Part shown: positions 22,245 through 35,347 of the stretch, piece after piece
Position numbering within the stretch: position 1 is the stretch's first letter
Layout: each line of letters begins with the position of its first letter
NCBI RefSeq assembly: GCF_032854445.1
Contig: NC_088305.1
Coordinates: forward strand, 19,763,717-19,827,716
Length of the DNA: 64,000 nt
Direction: 5' to 3'
Origin: Liolophura sinensis
Lineage: Eukaryota > Mollusca > Polyplacophora > Chitonida > Chitonidae
Notes under the pieces: generated by a model
Databases searched by the model: none
Told to the model about the DNA's origin: nothing
The model's input: the letters and a program-made list of their open reading frames with translations, nothing else
Program-made: the position numbers and the translations under genes

Positions 22245-23291
22245 AACTCTCTGTCTGCTCTTCGAGAGGCACCTTTCAGAAGAGACTTCTTCTTTTATGG
22301 ATGAATTGTCCTTTTCTCGTCGTGAAAAACAATGTCATTAAGTGGCTGGAGATTATCTGCACTAAGAGATGAGTTGATAGCCTATGTATATATATACTTA
22401 TCCGTCTTAAATATACTGAACCGGATGGTGATCCCATAATTTCTTACATGACTTCCTGTTCTGGTGATAAGACTTTCGATAAGAGATTGACACATTTGAT
22501 AAATACCCCTAAGTGGGGTTAAATACACTCACTGAAGGAGTGATTATGTAAATACAAAATGAGTGCTGTGTGCTATTTATTCACCCACACGATATCGGGT
22601 AACACGTACGTTCAAATGTTTGCTCACATGTGGAAGCCCAAACGACGGCCAAACTCATGAACCTCTGATTTACCTTCTGTGCTTTTTTTCAAAACTAGTT
22701 TTAGTTTGGTACACCTGGCCTTTACGGCTGAAACGTGAACAAGAATTCGAGGTAATAATTTTACATATATAGACACTGCAAGAAATGACCGATCCCAAAT
22801 TTTAACTTCTACGAAGGAGTAACAAGGATCTTAAAGACTCCAAGTAGAAACAAAGTTCCTCCCGGGAATATGTTTGATAGAATTACGTAAGCTCTAATAG
22901 ATACCGGGTTTACCGGGTGTAATCAGCGTTATATAACAAATACCGTGAGTAGTAATGTTATGTAGACTAACAGTGGAATGACAAATATCACTTTCTACCT
23001 CAGTACATATCTTAATTCTTTCGTACGTATATTTATATCCAAGTTTTCTGCTGAAAAATACCTGCTTAAGTGATGGACTGTCAGACTAATAAGAAATTTA
23101 GAGAAACGAAAAAGACAACCATTAGCTAGTCGTGTTGCAATGCAAATTTACGACACGATTTAATAACACCTATGCACGACATATCCTGGCCATTTTAATA
23201 ATGTAAGTATATCCTCTATATGTAAAACACGGACAGTATATATTTCTCCATGAAAATTGTGTCATATAACACAAAATTACATTGATTTACA
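22245..23291 (-). promoter_or_regulatory. 5' flank of TLR copy 1
   Basis: On the minus strand a TATATATA run (22385-22398) lies about 140 bp before the start codon. A palindrome, ACCCC-taagt-GGGGT (22505-22519), lies about 260 bp upstream. Both recur at TLR copies 2 and 4 but not copy 3. Function is inferred from position alone. Confidence 0.35.
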
Positions 23292-23552
23292 TTATTTATT
23301 TGTTCGGTTTGTTTTTTTACGCCACACTCCATTATATTTCAATGATACGACGACAGGCAGCATTATGATGGGAGGAAACAGGGCAGAACTATCCACGACC
23401 CACAACTATCCGCAGGATGCTGTCAGACCTTTCCGCTTACGACCGGAGATTAAGCCAGCATCAGCTGCACTTGAACTCACAACCTCAATGGTGAGTGGTT
23501 CCTGGGTCATTGTGCCGCGCTGGCGTGCTAATACCGTCGGCCACAGACGCCC
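23292..23552 (-). mobile_element. tRNA-derived SINE, near full length
   Basis: Minus-strand copy with the head at 23540-23552 (GGCCACAGACGCCC complement), the body, and the AATAAAT tail at the left. It sits at the left edge of Y2. Confidence 0.85.
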
Positions 23553-24424
23553 GTGAAACTTATAATGGACATCGAGTACAAAATCGTCACAAATCATACA
23601 ATCAGAGAAATACCTACATACATGTTTCGTCTAATTTTATATTCCTTCAATATATTTTGTCAATTTTCTATCTTGAGTGTCGGCTGAACTAGAATTTTGA
23701 CTCGACAGGTCATTTGAAGGGAAAAAGACAGAATGCTTTTTTTAGTGAGCCTCAAGGAGAAAGGCCCTTAAAACTGTTTCTAAAAGTTTTCTTACATTTT
23801 TGTAGATTTCTTCAGAATGTTCCAATTGTAAGGTGGGCTTTATGAACCATACTGCAATTGACAAAGTATACTCTCACCTCAAATAGGCCCAAGGGTTTTA
23901 GTATTTTAAAAAAATACTACCTTTTACTCGGGTGTAAAAAGAGCTATTAAAGAGCTATTAAAACGTGTGTTAGAGTGAATTGTTATTTCAGCAACACCAG
24001 CTATATGTAACATAGAAATCAAACATTTAAAAACTCTCTAAAAAATTCAAAAAACACAATAAATGACGGTATTTTTATGTACAGTTTTCAGTGGTCCGTC
24101 TCATTAACCATATTTCATTTCTTTTAAGCTTTCCTTCATTTTAATCATATTACCTAAATACAACAATGAAATGTTTTTTCAAAGGATTACTGATAGAAAA
24201 GTACTTGGTAGAAAAGTAAAAAAGGATACATAACACAGTATTTTGATACTTCCGTCTAAATTGAATCTGAAAGTGGCACATCCGTTCACGGTCAATAAAA
24301 TGTCGAAATATTATACACATACATAGCTCTATGAAAAACATCTCTAGGTATATCCGATAACAAGTTTGGTAGGTGTTGCTAACACCATAAGTTACGGTAA
24401 AAATGTTTGTATGCATCGTTATTT
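23553..24424. other. AT-rich spacer of Y2
   Basis: Counterpart of 7270-8025. No gene seen. Confidence 0.5.
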
Positions 24425-24580
24425 ATAAACCCAAAGCATAGACATAATTATCAACCCAAATCATATATAAGCATACACACCATTATCAACCCAAAGCATA
24501 CATGGGCATACAAACCATGATAAACCCAAAACATATATAGGCATACAAGCCACTATCAACCAACAGCATACATAAGCACC
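24425..24580. repeat. About 36-bp minisatellite
   Basis: About four degenerate units of the array seen at 8026, nearly the same as the Y3 array at 40069. Confidence 0.8.
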
Positions 24581-24899
24581 CAGCCCTTTATCACGACGAT
24601 CGACGATGTGAAAGCGAGGGCCAGATTTTACATACAAGGTCAAGGTAAGTCACGCTTGGTAACAAATGTAAACGGCTATTCAAGGCCCATTCTCAGCACA
24701 AATTTGTGGCCAATCGGACCACCATTTACGCCAATGTGTGAACTCGTGTAAGGTAAAATGATATCTAATGGGACAACTATTCATAAAACCTAAACATCGT
24801 CAGGAAAATCAAAATCTTCTTAATAATTGGTAAACACGCACGCCGATTGCTTACTTTGAGGAGCGAGAGAATGTACGAAAAATATATTTACAAGGTGTT

Positions 24900-25265
24900 T
24901 GCCTAAAAAAGGTAAAATGTCGAACGCAAACAAATAATACTAGGTCCCTGTTGGAAGAAACCATGGTTTACTATCTTGTGAGTTTCATGAGGTGCCGTGG
25001 TCGTTACAGTCGGCACATAGTTTTGTGGAACAGGAAGAATATACTTCGTTTTTACGGCTTCGGTAACCTAATAGTGGAGAGACTAAAGATGAAACCCGGG
25101 TCGGGTCATATCAGAGACTTTGAACACTACTTGTTGCGGCGGCGCTTGTCGCTCAGCACTAAGAGGTTTGGGGTAGGAAGCAGGACTGGTTGGCGTGGTG
25201 TCGGTATATTGTGGATCGGTGGGGTGTTATGTTGACGGCATGGAGACGCCCTGTGACAAGAGGAC
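24900..25265. repeat. Uncharacterised interspersed repeat
   Basis: Counterpart of 8555-8930. Confidence 0.45.
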
Positions 25266-25274
25266 ATAGTATAT

Positions 25275-26058
25275 GTACACACTCACCTAATGACCCAACA
25301 TCGTAACATTTGATAGCCACATACGAAAAACACTGAAAGCCCTTGGCTATCAAAACTGGGTCATTCACAATGCCCTGAGAACTAATCTCCCCAAGACGCC
25401 CACTAACATAGCAACAACAAGTACTACTAGTGCTATAACTCTACATATGTACAAGGTTTACCGGAAAATATCAGAAGAATTTTCGGGCAACATTCTATAA
25501 AAACAGCCTTAAAACCATATCAGAAAGTGAGAACATCTCGACATAAGGACAAGGCCATCAAAGACAAGACAAGTGGTGTGGTGTATGAAATAAAATGTGG
25601 TGAAAACACTTGCAGGGATTCATATATTGGTCAAACACAGCAGCCACTAAGTAACCGTGTTAAACAACACCAAACACCGGCACCTAGTGGCTATGATTCT
25701 GCTGTGTTCCGACATACATGCAATGATACAGGTTTAACTTATCACATACCTGGGACACAGTGTTGAAAAAATGTTTAACTTGTGTAAATGTACCTCTACA
25801 TGGTAAAATTTGTTCACTCGTGTAAAACTGTATTATATTCAAACTCTGTCACAATATACCAGCTTCACTTGTCTCATGGTTTAAAATTGTATACACCCAT
25901 TGTATACTTCAACCGTGAACTGTGTTCACCATGAAACTTGTACATACTGGTTTGTTCACTTTGTTTTTGTATGTAACTTCAATATAAATATGAATTCTTT
26001 TTGTTTAACACCTTACTCTGTTAAAGGCGATATGTTTTCGCCGCAACGTCAATAAATA
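25275..26058 (+). mobile_element. Penelope-like retroelement remnant
   Basis: Fossil copy equivalent to 8940-9731. The GIY-YIG signature (SGVVYEIKCG, then SYIG, then a NRVKQH helix start) is clearest here. 5' truncated and broken, with the 3' UTR ending in AACGTCAATAAATA. Confidence 0.8.
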
Positions 26059-26692
26059 ATATACATTGTCCAGAAGAACAGTTTTATAGTGTTATCTTTT
26101 ATAGTATACCAACCTGGATGTCTGAAAGTCTACATTCCTATATGACAGTATTATGTTATACTCACTTAGACAATTGATTTCCTGTTAAAAGTAATGTATT
26201 AATTTGTTGAGTGTTTATACCCTGACATCCAGTTCAATGCACTGGAGATATGTTGTCTATATATACCATTAGGTAAATAACGGGGATAACATACTCAAAC
26301 TAAGCAAACAATTTTATATACCGGTACTGACTTGAATTGTTTCGTCAGGGGCTCCACTTCACAAAGCGTGTATATGTGCCTTTATGTTTGGTGATAGCTA
26401 TGCTGGAGAGGCCAGTCCTCTTGTTACCATGACAGTCACGTGTGGTTAACGGTGCCAGGAGTTTTTGTGAAACGGGTCTTTTGCTAGACCTTGATGAGTG
26501 GTTTATCAATTTCACGCGATTAGTGCTTGAATAACGTGAATGAGGATACGTGTATCAAATTAAAGGCAGCTAAAATGTATTTAAAGACAAGATAAAAAAT
26601 GAAAAAAACTTAGTTATTTCCAAAGCAGGATGGAAACACAATAATCAACTTTTATTCTGGAATTCTTACGCGGCAATGGGATTCGCCATGTT
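26059..26692. other. Spacer of Y2 with empty insertion site
   Basis: Counterpart of 9732-10821 without the 454-bp element: GTATATGTGCC at about 26370-26380 is the uninterrupted target. Confidence 0.6.
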
Positions 26693-26842
26693 ATTTTTTA
26701 TTTGTTTGATTGGTGTTTTACGTCGTGGTCAGGAATATTTCACTTATACAACGGCGGCCAGCAGTATGGTGGGAGGAAACCGGGCGCAGCCCGAGGAAAA
26801 CCCACAACCATCACAGATTGCTGGCAGACCTTCCCACGGAGG
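26693..26842 (-). mobile_element. tRNA-derived SINE, 3' fragment
   Basis: Counterpart of 10822-10966; slightly closer to the family sequence (TTGATTGGTGTTTTACG). Confidence 0.8.
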
Positions 26843-27554
26843 CGCCAAGTTAGAGAAACCGGAAAAAACATGTGGCCTCATTTGTACCCTAGGTATATAA
26901 AACATCTACGGAAACAGCTACCGTCTTAGGTTATGGGAAAAACTCACGCCTGAATGGTTAAAATTTGCAACTATGACAGCACTGTCTCTGTGTATGATTC
27001 CCATCTATGTGTTCAAATGCACACTGGTTGGTGCATCTAATCACGGAAACAGCCGGTCTCGTGTTTCTAGCTATAGACAATTCCATGGCGATGTACCGGT
27101 GGAATGAGGAAACAATTTTTTTTCAGTGAAATGCATGACTGTTCTTTAAAATTAATCCTTTATTTTATCAAAATAAAAATATTCGTGAGATTAATTTATA
27201 CCTAAACGGAAAGAAAGTTTAAAAATGAAGTCAGTATCAGCAAACATATAATCTAAAATAAAAAAACATGGACAGTAAAACCAGAACAGCGACGTGTGTG
27301 TTGGTTGGCAAATGGTCTCCAGTATTCGATGAAATCCGGCTTATGTTCATGTAAAATGCTTAAACAGTAGCAACGTAAAAAATCTCTAGTATACGATATG
27401 GCTTAAGCCGAATTTGGCACTATTGAAGAGCTGTAATTAAAATGATTTTGCCTTTTTTGTTTTAGTGTTTCTTTTTCTACTAAGTTAAATGTGCATCAAA
27501 CACTTTTATTGTGTGGTGGGTTTAATGGATCACACTGATAATGTGCTTTACCAG
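26843..27554. other. Spacer upstream of the Y2 CRE array
   Basis: Counterpart of 10967-11674. No gene seen. Confidence 0.5.
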
Positions 27555-27788
27555 TGACGTCACTAACTTTTCTACATCTGATAATGTGCGTCACCACCAA
27601 TGACGTCATTTAACAATTTCTATACCTGATAATGCGCATCACCACCACTGACGTCATTAACTCTTTCTACACCTGAAAATATGCGCCACCATCACTGACG
27701 TCATTAACTCTTTCTGCGCGATAATGCGCATCACCACCACTGACGTCACTAACTCTTCCCACACCTTTATGTTCAGTTCGGTATATAA
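27555..27788 (+). promoter_or_regulatory. Five-fold CRE tandem array and TATA box
   Basis: TGACGTCA at 27555, 27601, 27649, 27696 and 27741, then TATATAA at 27782-27788. All five cores and the TATA box are intact although sequence between them has changed. A sixth TGACGTCA is at 27884-27891. Confidence 0.55.
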
Positions 27789-28051
27789 CTGTTGTGCAAT
27801 TTACTTTTGTACTGTGTGCGTGTGCTCCAAAAATCAAACTCCAAGTCAATAAATACGTGTTTTAGGGCCTAAAAATCTTGCTGTGACGTCACTGTGGACA
27901 TACATTATCAACATGTACCATAAATCCTGTCATTAATCAAAACGTTTGCCTGCATTCAGAGAAGACAAATCTAAAAAAAAAAGTTCATGCATTCTCAGAA
28001 AAACTTTTAATGCCTTCGACTGAAACTTATTTTATGATATTCTATTATGTA

Positions 28052-29222
28052 CTGAATAAAAATTTAAACGCACGAAAACAATTTTACAATATTAAATAAC
28101 ACGTTAACTCAGCAATTATTGATAAGTATTTTACAATTACGGTAAGAATTCATTATCAATTATGTCTTCAATTTCAAGCTTGGACAATAATCCAGGAGCA
28201 ATGGTACTCGGTATTGACTGCTGTGAACAGTGATTACTGACGACTCACGCTGCCATAGCTCCTGGATTATTGGTATTCTAAGATGCAAATGTACCTACTG
28301 CCTCCGTTTAGATTACATCTCTAATATATTTGGGCGCCATGCTTTTTACAATAGCGGTGTCGAAAGCGAGACTCGTGCATTGCGTCACCTGATCTGAGCT
28401 GACTACTTTCGCCCCATGTAAATAACTGCACGTGATAGCGAAAGTACCGAAGTGTTGAGTAGTGTGCTGTTTGCAGGCGTGAGTGGGTATTATTATCATC
28501 TCCGCCCGTGCTCAAGCTGAACCATAGCAAGTAAAATATATTTCCTCACCTACCACTTGATTGTGCATAGCAGAATTCCGAGGGAATACAGCAATAGTTA
28601 TCGTGGGTTTCTCACTGTGTTCTCGACGCTGGATTACCCAAGGCATAAGCTGATATACAAGAGTTTTACCGTACCCAGTCGATTAGAGTGCACTGACATC
28701 TCTTTTATCATATGCCGCACGAAGAGCAGTATACCTGCTTGTCTTGGCGTATGCGACAACTTATTCCAACTCTTTACATGCCGTCTTTCGTGGGCGCCGC
28801 CATGTTGAATAACTTAATATTCATTGGCTAATACGTGAGAAAATAGTTCATTTTTATTTTGGATATTTTTCATTAATTCAGAAACAGGTACCTGCTTGAT
28901 TTTTAAACTGTTGAAAGAGATTTAGAGTCAAGGAATCTGAAAATACTTATTAAATATCTGATACTCCTCTACCAACAACTATCCCGAAATTGTGAGGGAA
29001 ATCACTTCACTGATGGCGCCCATCTACACACGAGCCTTGTCTTGGTACCGTAGGATCACGTACTAAGGCGCGTGATCTCGAATGGGGTTATTGATAGTGA
29101 AAATCTGGTGGAAATTGAAGCCACAATCGATAATACTTTACCCTAATTCTTGAGTTAACACGTTATTTAACACTGAGAGAAAACAATATAAAATTGCTTC
29201 GCGCGTTTATATTTTTGTTCAG
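28052..29222. mobile_element. Non-autonomous inverted-repeat DNA transposon
   Basis: Counterpart of 12173-13363. The left TIR has lost about 13 bp (the GTTTTCTCT part). The right TIR ends GCGTTTATATTTTTGTTCAG and is the best-preserved right end, with TA on both outer sides. Confidence 0.8.
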
Positions 29223-29705
29223 TATAAATCAATACATATAATATTAAACATTAAAATATATTATAAAAGTTTCATTCCATTAAAAAGTAAATAAATGAGT
29301 CAATAAAAAATAAACACCCAATTCTTTGTGTGGAGAATGTTACGTTAAAACATTGCAAATCCTTAGTTATGAAATGAACGATTATGCCTAAAATTAAGCG
29401 ATACGTTTTGTAAAAAAAATAATTCTAATGCATTGAAGAAACGAGTTCAAATCCATTTTTGGTCTAACATAATTTACTTTTCGTTTACTTTTTAAATAAC
29501 ATGCAAACACAATATTAAGAATTCTCTTAGATGTTTCATTGCCGCTGGTTTGAAAAATATGGCATTTATAAAATATGGAGGCGTAACAGGGATATGCGCA
29601 AAATAATTTGTACCACCCCGATCGAGAAAAAATTATCTGGCGGTTCGAGATTAGTTATCATTAGTGTTGCTAGATGCTTTGTGGTGATATCTGAAAAGTG
29701 ATAGT
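29223..29705. other. AT-rich spacer
   Basis: Counterpart of 13366-13907, with a private deletion of about 75 bp near 29630. No gene seen. Confidence 0.5.
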
Positions 29706-29774
29706 GATTGATTGATTGATTGATTGATTTCATTGGTGTTTTACGCCTTATACAAGTATATTTATCGTGTTTGG
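29706..29774 (-). mobile_element. SINE tail fragment
   Basis: Counterpart of 13908-13975. Confidence 0.6.
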
Positions 29775-29983
29775 AAACTAGGCCTCAATACGCAGTTTTC
29801 GAGTTACGCCTTTAGGACTAAAGAGTGACGCCCCTTTACAAAATGGCCTCGCCGTTTTACTTCTTGGTACATGAAAGTATTTGAGATAAATAAATGCTCA
29901 AGTCGAATATGGTTATTTTTTCTCAGTATATACTTGATACCTAAACCCACCCAGAAGCTTAATCTAATGCTGTTTAATTACAA

Positions 29984-32900
29984 ATCAAGTATAGGGTGCT
30001 ACATCGAACCTTCATCTTGAAAAAAAAACTCAAACAAATTTCGGACTTTGCACATAATTAAAGTAGAAAGAAAATTTCCATGTAAAATGTCCAAAAATTA
30101 TGAACAAAGTTTGCATATGTAATCAATATTTAAAAAAGAAAATAACACTATCGCGTGATTTCTTATATCTGGTAGCAAATGACGCGGAAAGGGGCACCGC
30201 ACGATACGTGATTTCCAATTTTCATCATCTGCTGTCATCGGGTTGTTCAAATGAAAAAAGATATTTTCTTTTCAAGAAATGTTAAAGTTGCTTGAAATGT
30301 ACTGTATTTTTGCGTTGAAATTTAGTTATGCAAGACTGAATTCCAATGATGTTCTCATCGACAACGACCCCACAACCATTAAGGTCACCTAGCAGAGTGA
30401 ATCTATGCGTCGAAACACACATAGGTCTAGTGACGGCACTATCTAGAATTTAGTTGGAAAAACGTCTTTGTTAAAATGATTTTTCTCATTTAATTCAGTG
30501 TTTAAAAGTGAAATGAATTATATTTTGTCGAAACTTTAGCTACTTAGACAAAGTTAACTATTCAATGATCACAGGGGCACAAAGTCACAAAGTCACTTTC
30601 GCATTTCAGAAAGCCATCATTTTTTTTTACAGAAATGTCGCGAGCTCTCGCATTACACGGGAGCTGGGTGCTAATTTCCACTCAACAGCATATGTTTTAA
30701 CCTAGCGGCAGTATGCTTGCTACATTAAATGTCTTTTTCTTTGAAATTCTACACTGGAAATCGTGTCCCCATTCGCAATAACGTATAATAAAAACAATGG
30801 AGAATCAGAAAACACCAAGAAAAAAGTGTTATTTTGAAAGCTTGTCGTTTTATTGGCGATGAAAAGCCGAGATTTCAAAGGCCACAGTCCGGGAATGGAT
30901 GCTAATTTGATCACGGCTGCTCTGTTGTGGCGAATGTAGTGGCGCGTAGCCAGAAATGCGACCGTCGCTTATTACAATGTTGTTCTCATCTCTAAGGTGC
31001 AATGTTCCAATGCATTCAAGATATTTGTAAAATGGCAATTATTAAATTACTGCAATTTTTTGGATCCAACCAAATTGCACAGTGGAGTTTCAGATTTTCA
31101 ACAAGTTAAAGGTTTGGGTAGCTTCAATTTATTAAACAACAATAAATCAATCTTAATCTCTAAACAGTGATGGTTTGTATTCACGTCGCTGAAGAAGTGT
31201 GTCTTGACTGAAATGAATCCTGTATGGCTTCTTACCGAGTATAAAGGGAATCATACAGGCTAAACAGCCGAGCTGCTAGTACTTTACGCAGAACCATGAT
31301 TGGCTAGGCCTTAAAACCATGCATACTGTGGCATTCATGTGATTGGAAAATATTTTTTTTATTTCCCAAGTTAACTAGTACCAGTAGATAAGCGGTGCAG
31401 AAATGCCGTTGTTTTACAGATGTGCTAATTTGGGTTGCATTTTACCAAAATATTCCTATTATAAACTTTTGAGATGGAACTGTTCTAATGTCTATATAGT
31501 TAAAATATATCAAAACATCCCATTTAAATTTACGCATGCTTAAGTTTAATGACAATCAAGTAATTATTTTCATAATTACCCCCATCTAACTGCTTTTCCA
31601 GGTATTCAGATTTTGTCCATTCTGCTCCGCATAAAGTAGGCCTACAGCACTGATTTCTATGAAACTTAGCAACACATTTTCCCTCTCATCTAAACTTGTG
31701 CGTGCTTGATTTTAATAACAGTAAGATCACAGTTACGGATGAAATACAGGGTGTCCGGGGAAGTTAACATATCATTTTTTGTGGCACAATACTATATGGC
31801 CTCCAAAATGTGCATAAATTAGTAAGTCTATCGATACAGTTAGACCGATATTGGTGACTCCCTGAGTTCCGGTTAAAGATATAAAATCTGCACTGCATCA
31901 GTGTCATAAAATTTGCACCCGACAATAAATAAGAGTCAGTGACAATTAAAGTTCTGCCTCTTGAATGTTGACCATCTGTGCATTACCAACATTTTCAAAA
32001 ATGTCCGGCCCTTTCTAGCGTGAACGATAAATATCATACATGTCATAAACGTGAACCACTAATACATGTGCATGACTTCATAACTATTGTGTGTGACTTC
32101 ATAATTACTGTATGTGACTTCATAACTACTGTATGTAACTTCATAACAAAAAATATTCATAATAATTCATAATTACTTCATAATAAAAATGATTGATATC
32201 TTATAAGGAAACTTTCAGTTCCACGATAACAGCTCTCAAATTAATGATATATATAATGATATTCTGACCTGCCTCAATATGTCAAAACATGTCAGTGACT
32301 GAAGATTTTGAAGGACTTACGGTAGTTAAATTTGAATTAACAAATTATGGCACTGACACTTTTTATCTTTTATTATATAAAGTTTATCATTCACTTCATG
32401 TTTTTATGTTTGTAAAGAACTCAGTCTTAGTTTAATCTAATCTGATTTCTTGTTTCCTTGTTCGGTATTTCATATTTTGTTGAGAAATATTAGCTCATGT
32501 ATATTGCGGTGTATACATATTTGTGGAATTCCTAGACAAAAATCCAGCCATGAAAGTGTCAAAATATCCTTAAAATATTTCCTGAAAACACTTTAAAATT
32601 GTGGATTTGGAATGTGTCAAGAGTTTAAACTCAGAAGTGGCCATGGTGTGAATTTGGAGGGCTCTAAACATTTCTAGAGATTTAAGTATTTGTTCCAGCT
32701 GGCCGTTTGAGTGCAGCTGCATTTATTCACTCTCTGAAGAAAAGCTTGAGGGCTTAATTGTTATTGACAAACTCAGTGTAAACGTTGAAGTAGTTTTCAG
32801 ATGGAAGGAAATTAGTAATTTCTAATTAAAAACTAGTACAGTTGTTACAGATGTGTTAAAAGAAAAGCTCAGGCTACTAAAGACTAATGATGAACAAAAA

Positions 32901-34763
32901 GGTACTTGTATTAATTAACTCGATCTTTTGCATCTTTTGTATTTTGGTATTTATATCCCTTCCTTAATAAGGGAGCATATGCATGTATCTGCATTTATCA
33001 TAAATATGACACTCAAATTCATACAAAGTGTGCAAAATGACCTGAAGTAGTTCACTGTCAGGTTATTTTTTCACATTTTGATCTGCTTTAGGAGTTGTCT
33101 GCCCTTGTGCATATTTTTCGGGCCATTGATATTTCAGAGGAAGTTTGTGCAAAGCTATATTTCAGCTATTACTTGGCATAGGATTCTCAAACTCCATAGA
33201 TTAGCAGATTTGTGCTGGACACATTTTGACTTATATGGGATGACATAACTCTGGTATCATTTGGCATATGTTGTTCGCACTTGCCCGTACGACTGTATAA
33301 ATGTACATCTCGTTTATGATATAGCATACGTAGGATTTTCAAACTTACACAACTCTCTGTGGCCGAGTGGTTTAATTTAAGGTACTCGACTGCCAATTGC
33401 CGTAGCCTCCCACCAATCAGGTCCAGGCTATTTGCACACAATTACTCTCAATCTCTTAAAAATATGTTCTTAATGTGTTATACAGTGTGTGCTACTAAAG
33501 CCTCCATTTTTGGGTCAAGTCTTTAGGTGAAATACCATATGTTGGGAAACTTAATTGATATATACTGTTGTCTATGTATACCAATCTTATGATTGAATTT
33601 GACCTCGTTAAAACCTTGATAACTTGCCCTGACCTGACTAATTTACTATAAGACTGTCAGTTACAACTATACATCAATCATTTTGACCACAGATATTAAC
33701 TACAAGTTGACTTCACTGTTTATTACAATTATGCCCTAGACAAAGTTACTTCTGTTGTAACAGAATAAGGACTAGTTTACCTTTACTGTTATAATGGTAT
33801 TAAATTTTAATTTTATTTAACGGAGTTAAAGGCATTTAACTTATGTACAACTGTAACTATGTGCATGGCAGATGTCCCTTGTCAGACTATTTGAATTAAG
33901 CTGAAATATGTCTTGCGATTATGTTACAGAAATTATCAGTGGCTTCTATGTTTTCAATCAAGACGTGTTTGTGTTGAATATAAATTAGTTGTGTTAAGTA
34001 TACATTCTTCTCAGCAACAAAAAAAAAAAGAGACAAAAAAAGAGAGGCTTGTTTAGTATAGTATCATGTACCTGTATTTTCCGATTGAATATAAAAAGCT
34101 GTTCTGTGCAGTACGTGTGATTAAGGCTGGTTTATTGCAGGCCATGGAATTTAAATTATTGATCATGGACCCCAAGTCAGCGCGATAATACAGCGATATA
34201 TAAATGTATTGATGTTAACATCCGTGAAAAATATAATATGTGTACCATTTCACTTTTTGAAATCATACAAAGTAAAATGTTATTAGTAGTACATATTTTC
34301 GCAAAGAAATTACGTTGAGTAAAGATCATTGAATTCTTACAGTGTGAATTCCAGAGGTGGCCCATTTAAAGCAACCCTTTGGTTGCATTTTTCAACGTCA
34401 CATTGGATCTTACAGAGACTATACAGAACAATTTTTGGTGCTATCTGGAAGCTTTGAAGGGTACCAATATTGAACCTGGGGGTACAGAACGTAACTTTTT
34501 CCATTGGTGCTATATTGAACCCTAGAAAGTAGGACCTATACTGACCTAGTGGGTTCCACTGTACATTTAAAGTCTTTTAACCCTCAAAGGTTGCACAATT
34601 GCACCCTTAAAGGTGCTTGTATCGAACCTTGGAACCTTCTATATGTGGTGCTAAATGGAACCATACAAATAAGGTCCTATATGGAACATTAAAGGCTGCC
34701 ACCTCAAAGGCAAGCCATGGAACCCCTAAAGGTTCTATGGCGGCACCTTCTTTTCTAAGTGTG
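29984..34763. mobile_element. CACTA-like element, left end deleted
   Basis: Counterpart of 14467-19220. A deletion ending at 29983 removed the host SINE head and the left terminus. The right terminus TTTTCTAAGTGTG (34751-34763) and the interior are kept, and the SINE tail follows at 34764. It carries about 210 bp at 32727-32935 that Y1 and Y4 lack. The 46-residue frame is at 31403-31543. Confidence 0.65.
33355..33434 (+). repeat. tRNA-like remnant
   Basis: Counterpart of 17803-17880. Confidence 0.3.
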
Positions 34764-34806
34764 AATGGGTAAGGTGCAAAACATCAATCAAATTAATAAA
34801 TAAATG
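34764..34806 (+). mobile_element. SINE tail fragment
   Basis: Tail of the SINE whose head was lost in the Y2 deletion. Confidence 0.7.
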
Positions 34807-35347
34807 CATTATCCCTCATACACAACTGCTGATCGGCTGTGATCGTGATGGGATTGTCTGTGTCCACACGCCATCAGGCTACAAGAGTTATGGGAAATTA
34901 ATTCAGGAAGTTTTGTGTAAGCCTATGAGTTAAAGCATTATCCATATATTAAGTCACAAGATTAGTTTACCCCATCAATATATCTGCTTTTCATACACCA
35001 TAAGTAGCAGTACCCTTGAAGTTTTTTTTAACCATCTTCTACAAATAAACCATCTTCCATTAATAAAAAGTTATCTGAATTCAGTGTAAGAGGTTAACAT
35101 ATGGTTGTAAATTTACAAAAATCTTACCATCCGTGATTTCATTCCACGCCTGTACAATACGATATACGAGCTTCTATTATATACGAGTCTTCTATTTCTG
35201 GTTCCCAAGCCATTTTGTAGGAATTCTTATAAAAATTATTTTATGTCGCAAAGCATTTTTCTTCAAAACATTCGAACTATATAAACATGGTCACCAGTTC
35301 TGGCAATTTTTGCATTACACAAACAAGAAATACAGCACAAAGACACT
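34807..35347. other. 3' flank of TLR copy 2
   Basis: Counterpart of 19263-19827 with small indels. No gene seen. Confidence 0.5.

Larger units (their letters stand above)
7085..23291. repeat. Segmental duplication block Y1 (with TLR copy 1)
   Basis: First of four Y blocks. The order from left to right is SINE, 36-bp minisatellite, interspersed repeat, PLE remnant, SINE fragment, CRE array, inverted-repeat transposon, SINE split by a CACTA-like element, TLR gene. The spacing to Y2 is about 15.5 kb and to Y4 about 41 kb. Confidence 0.9.
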
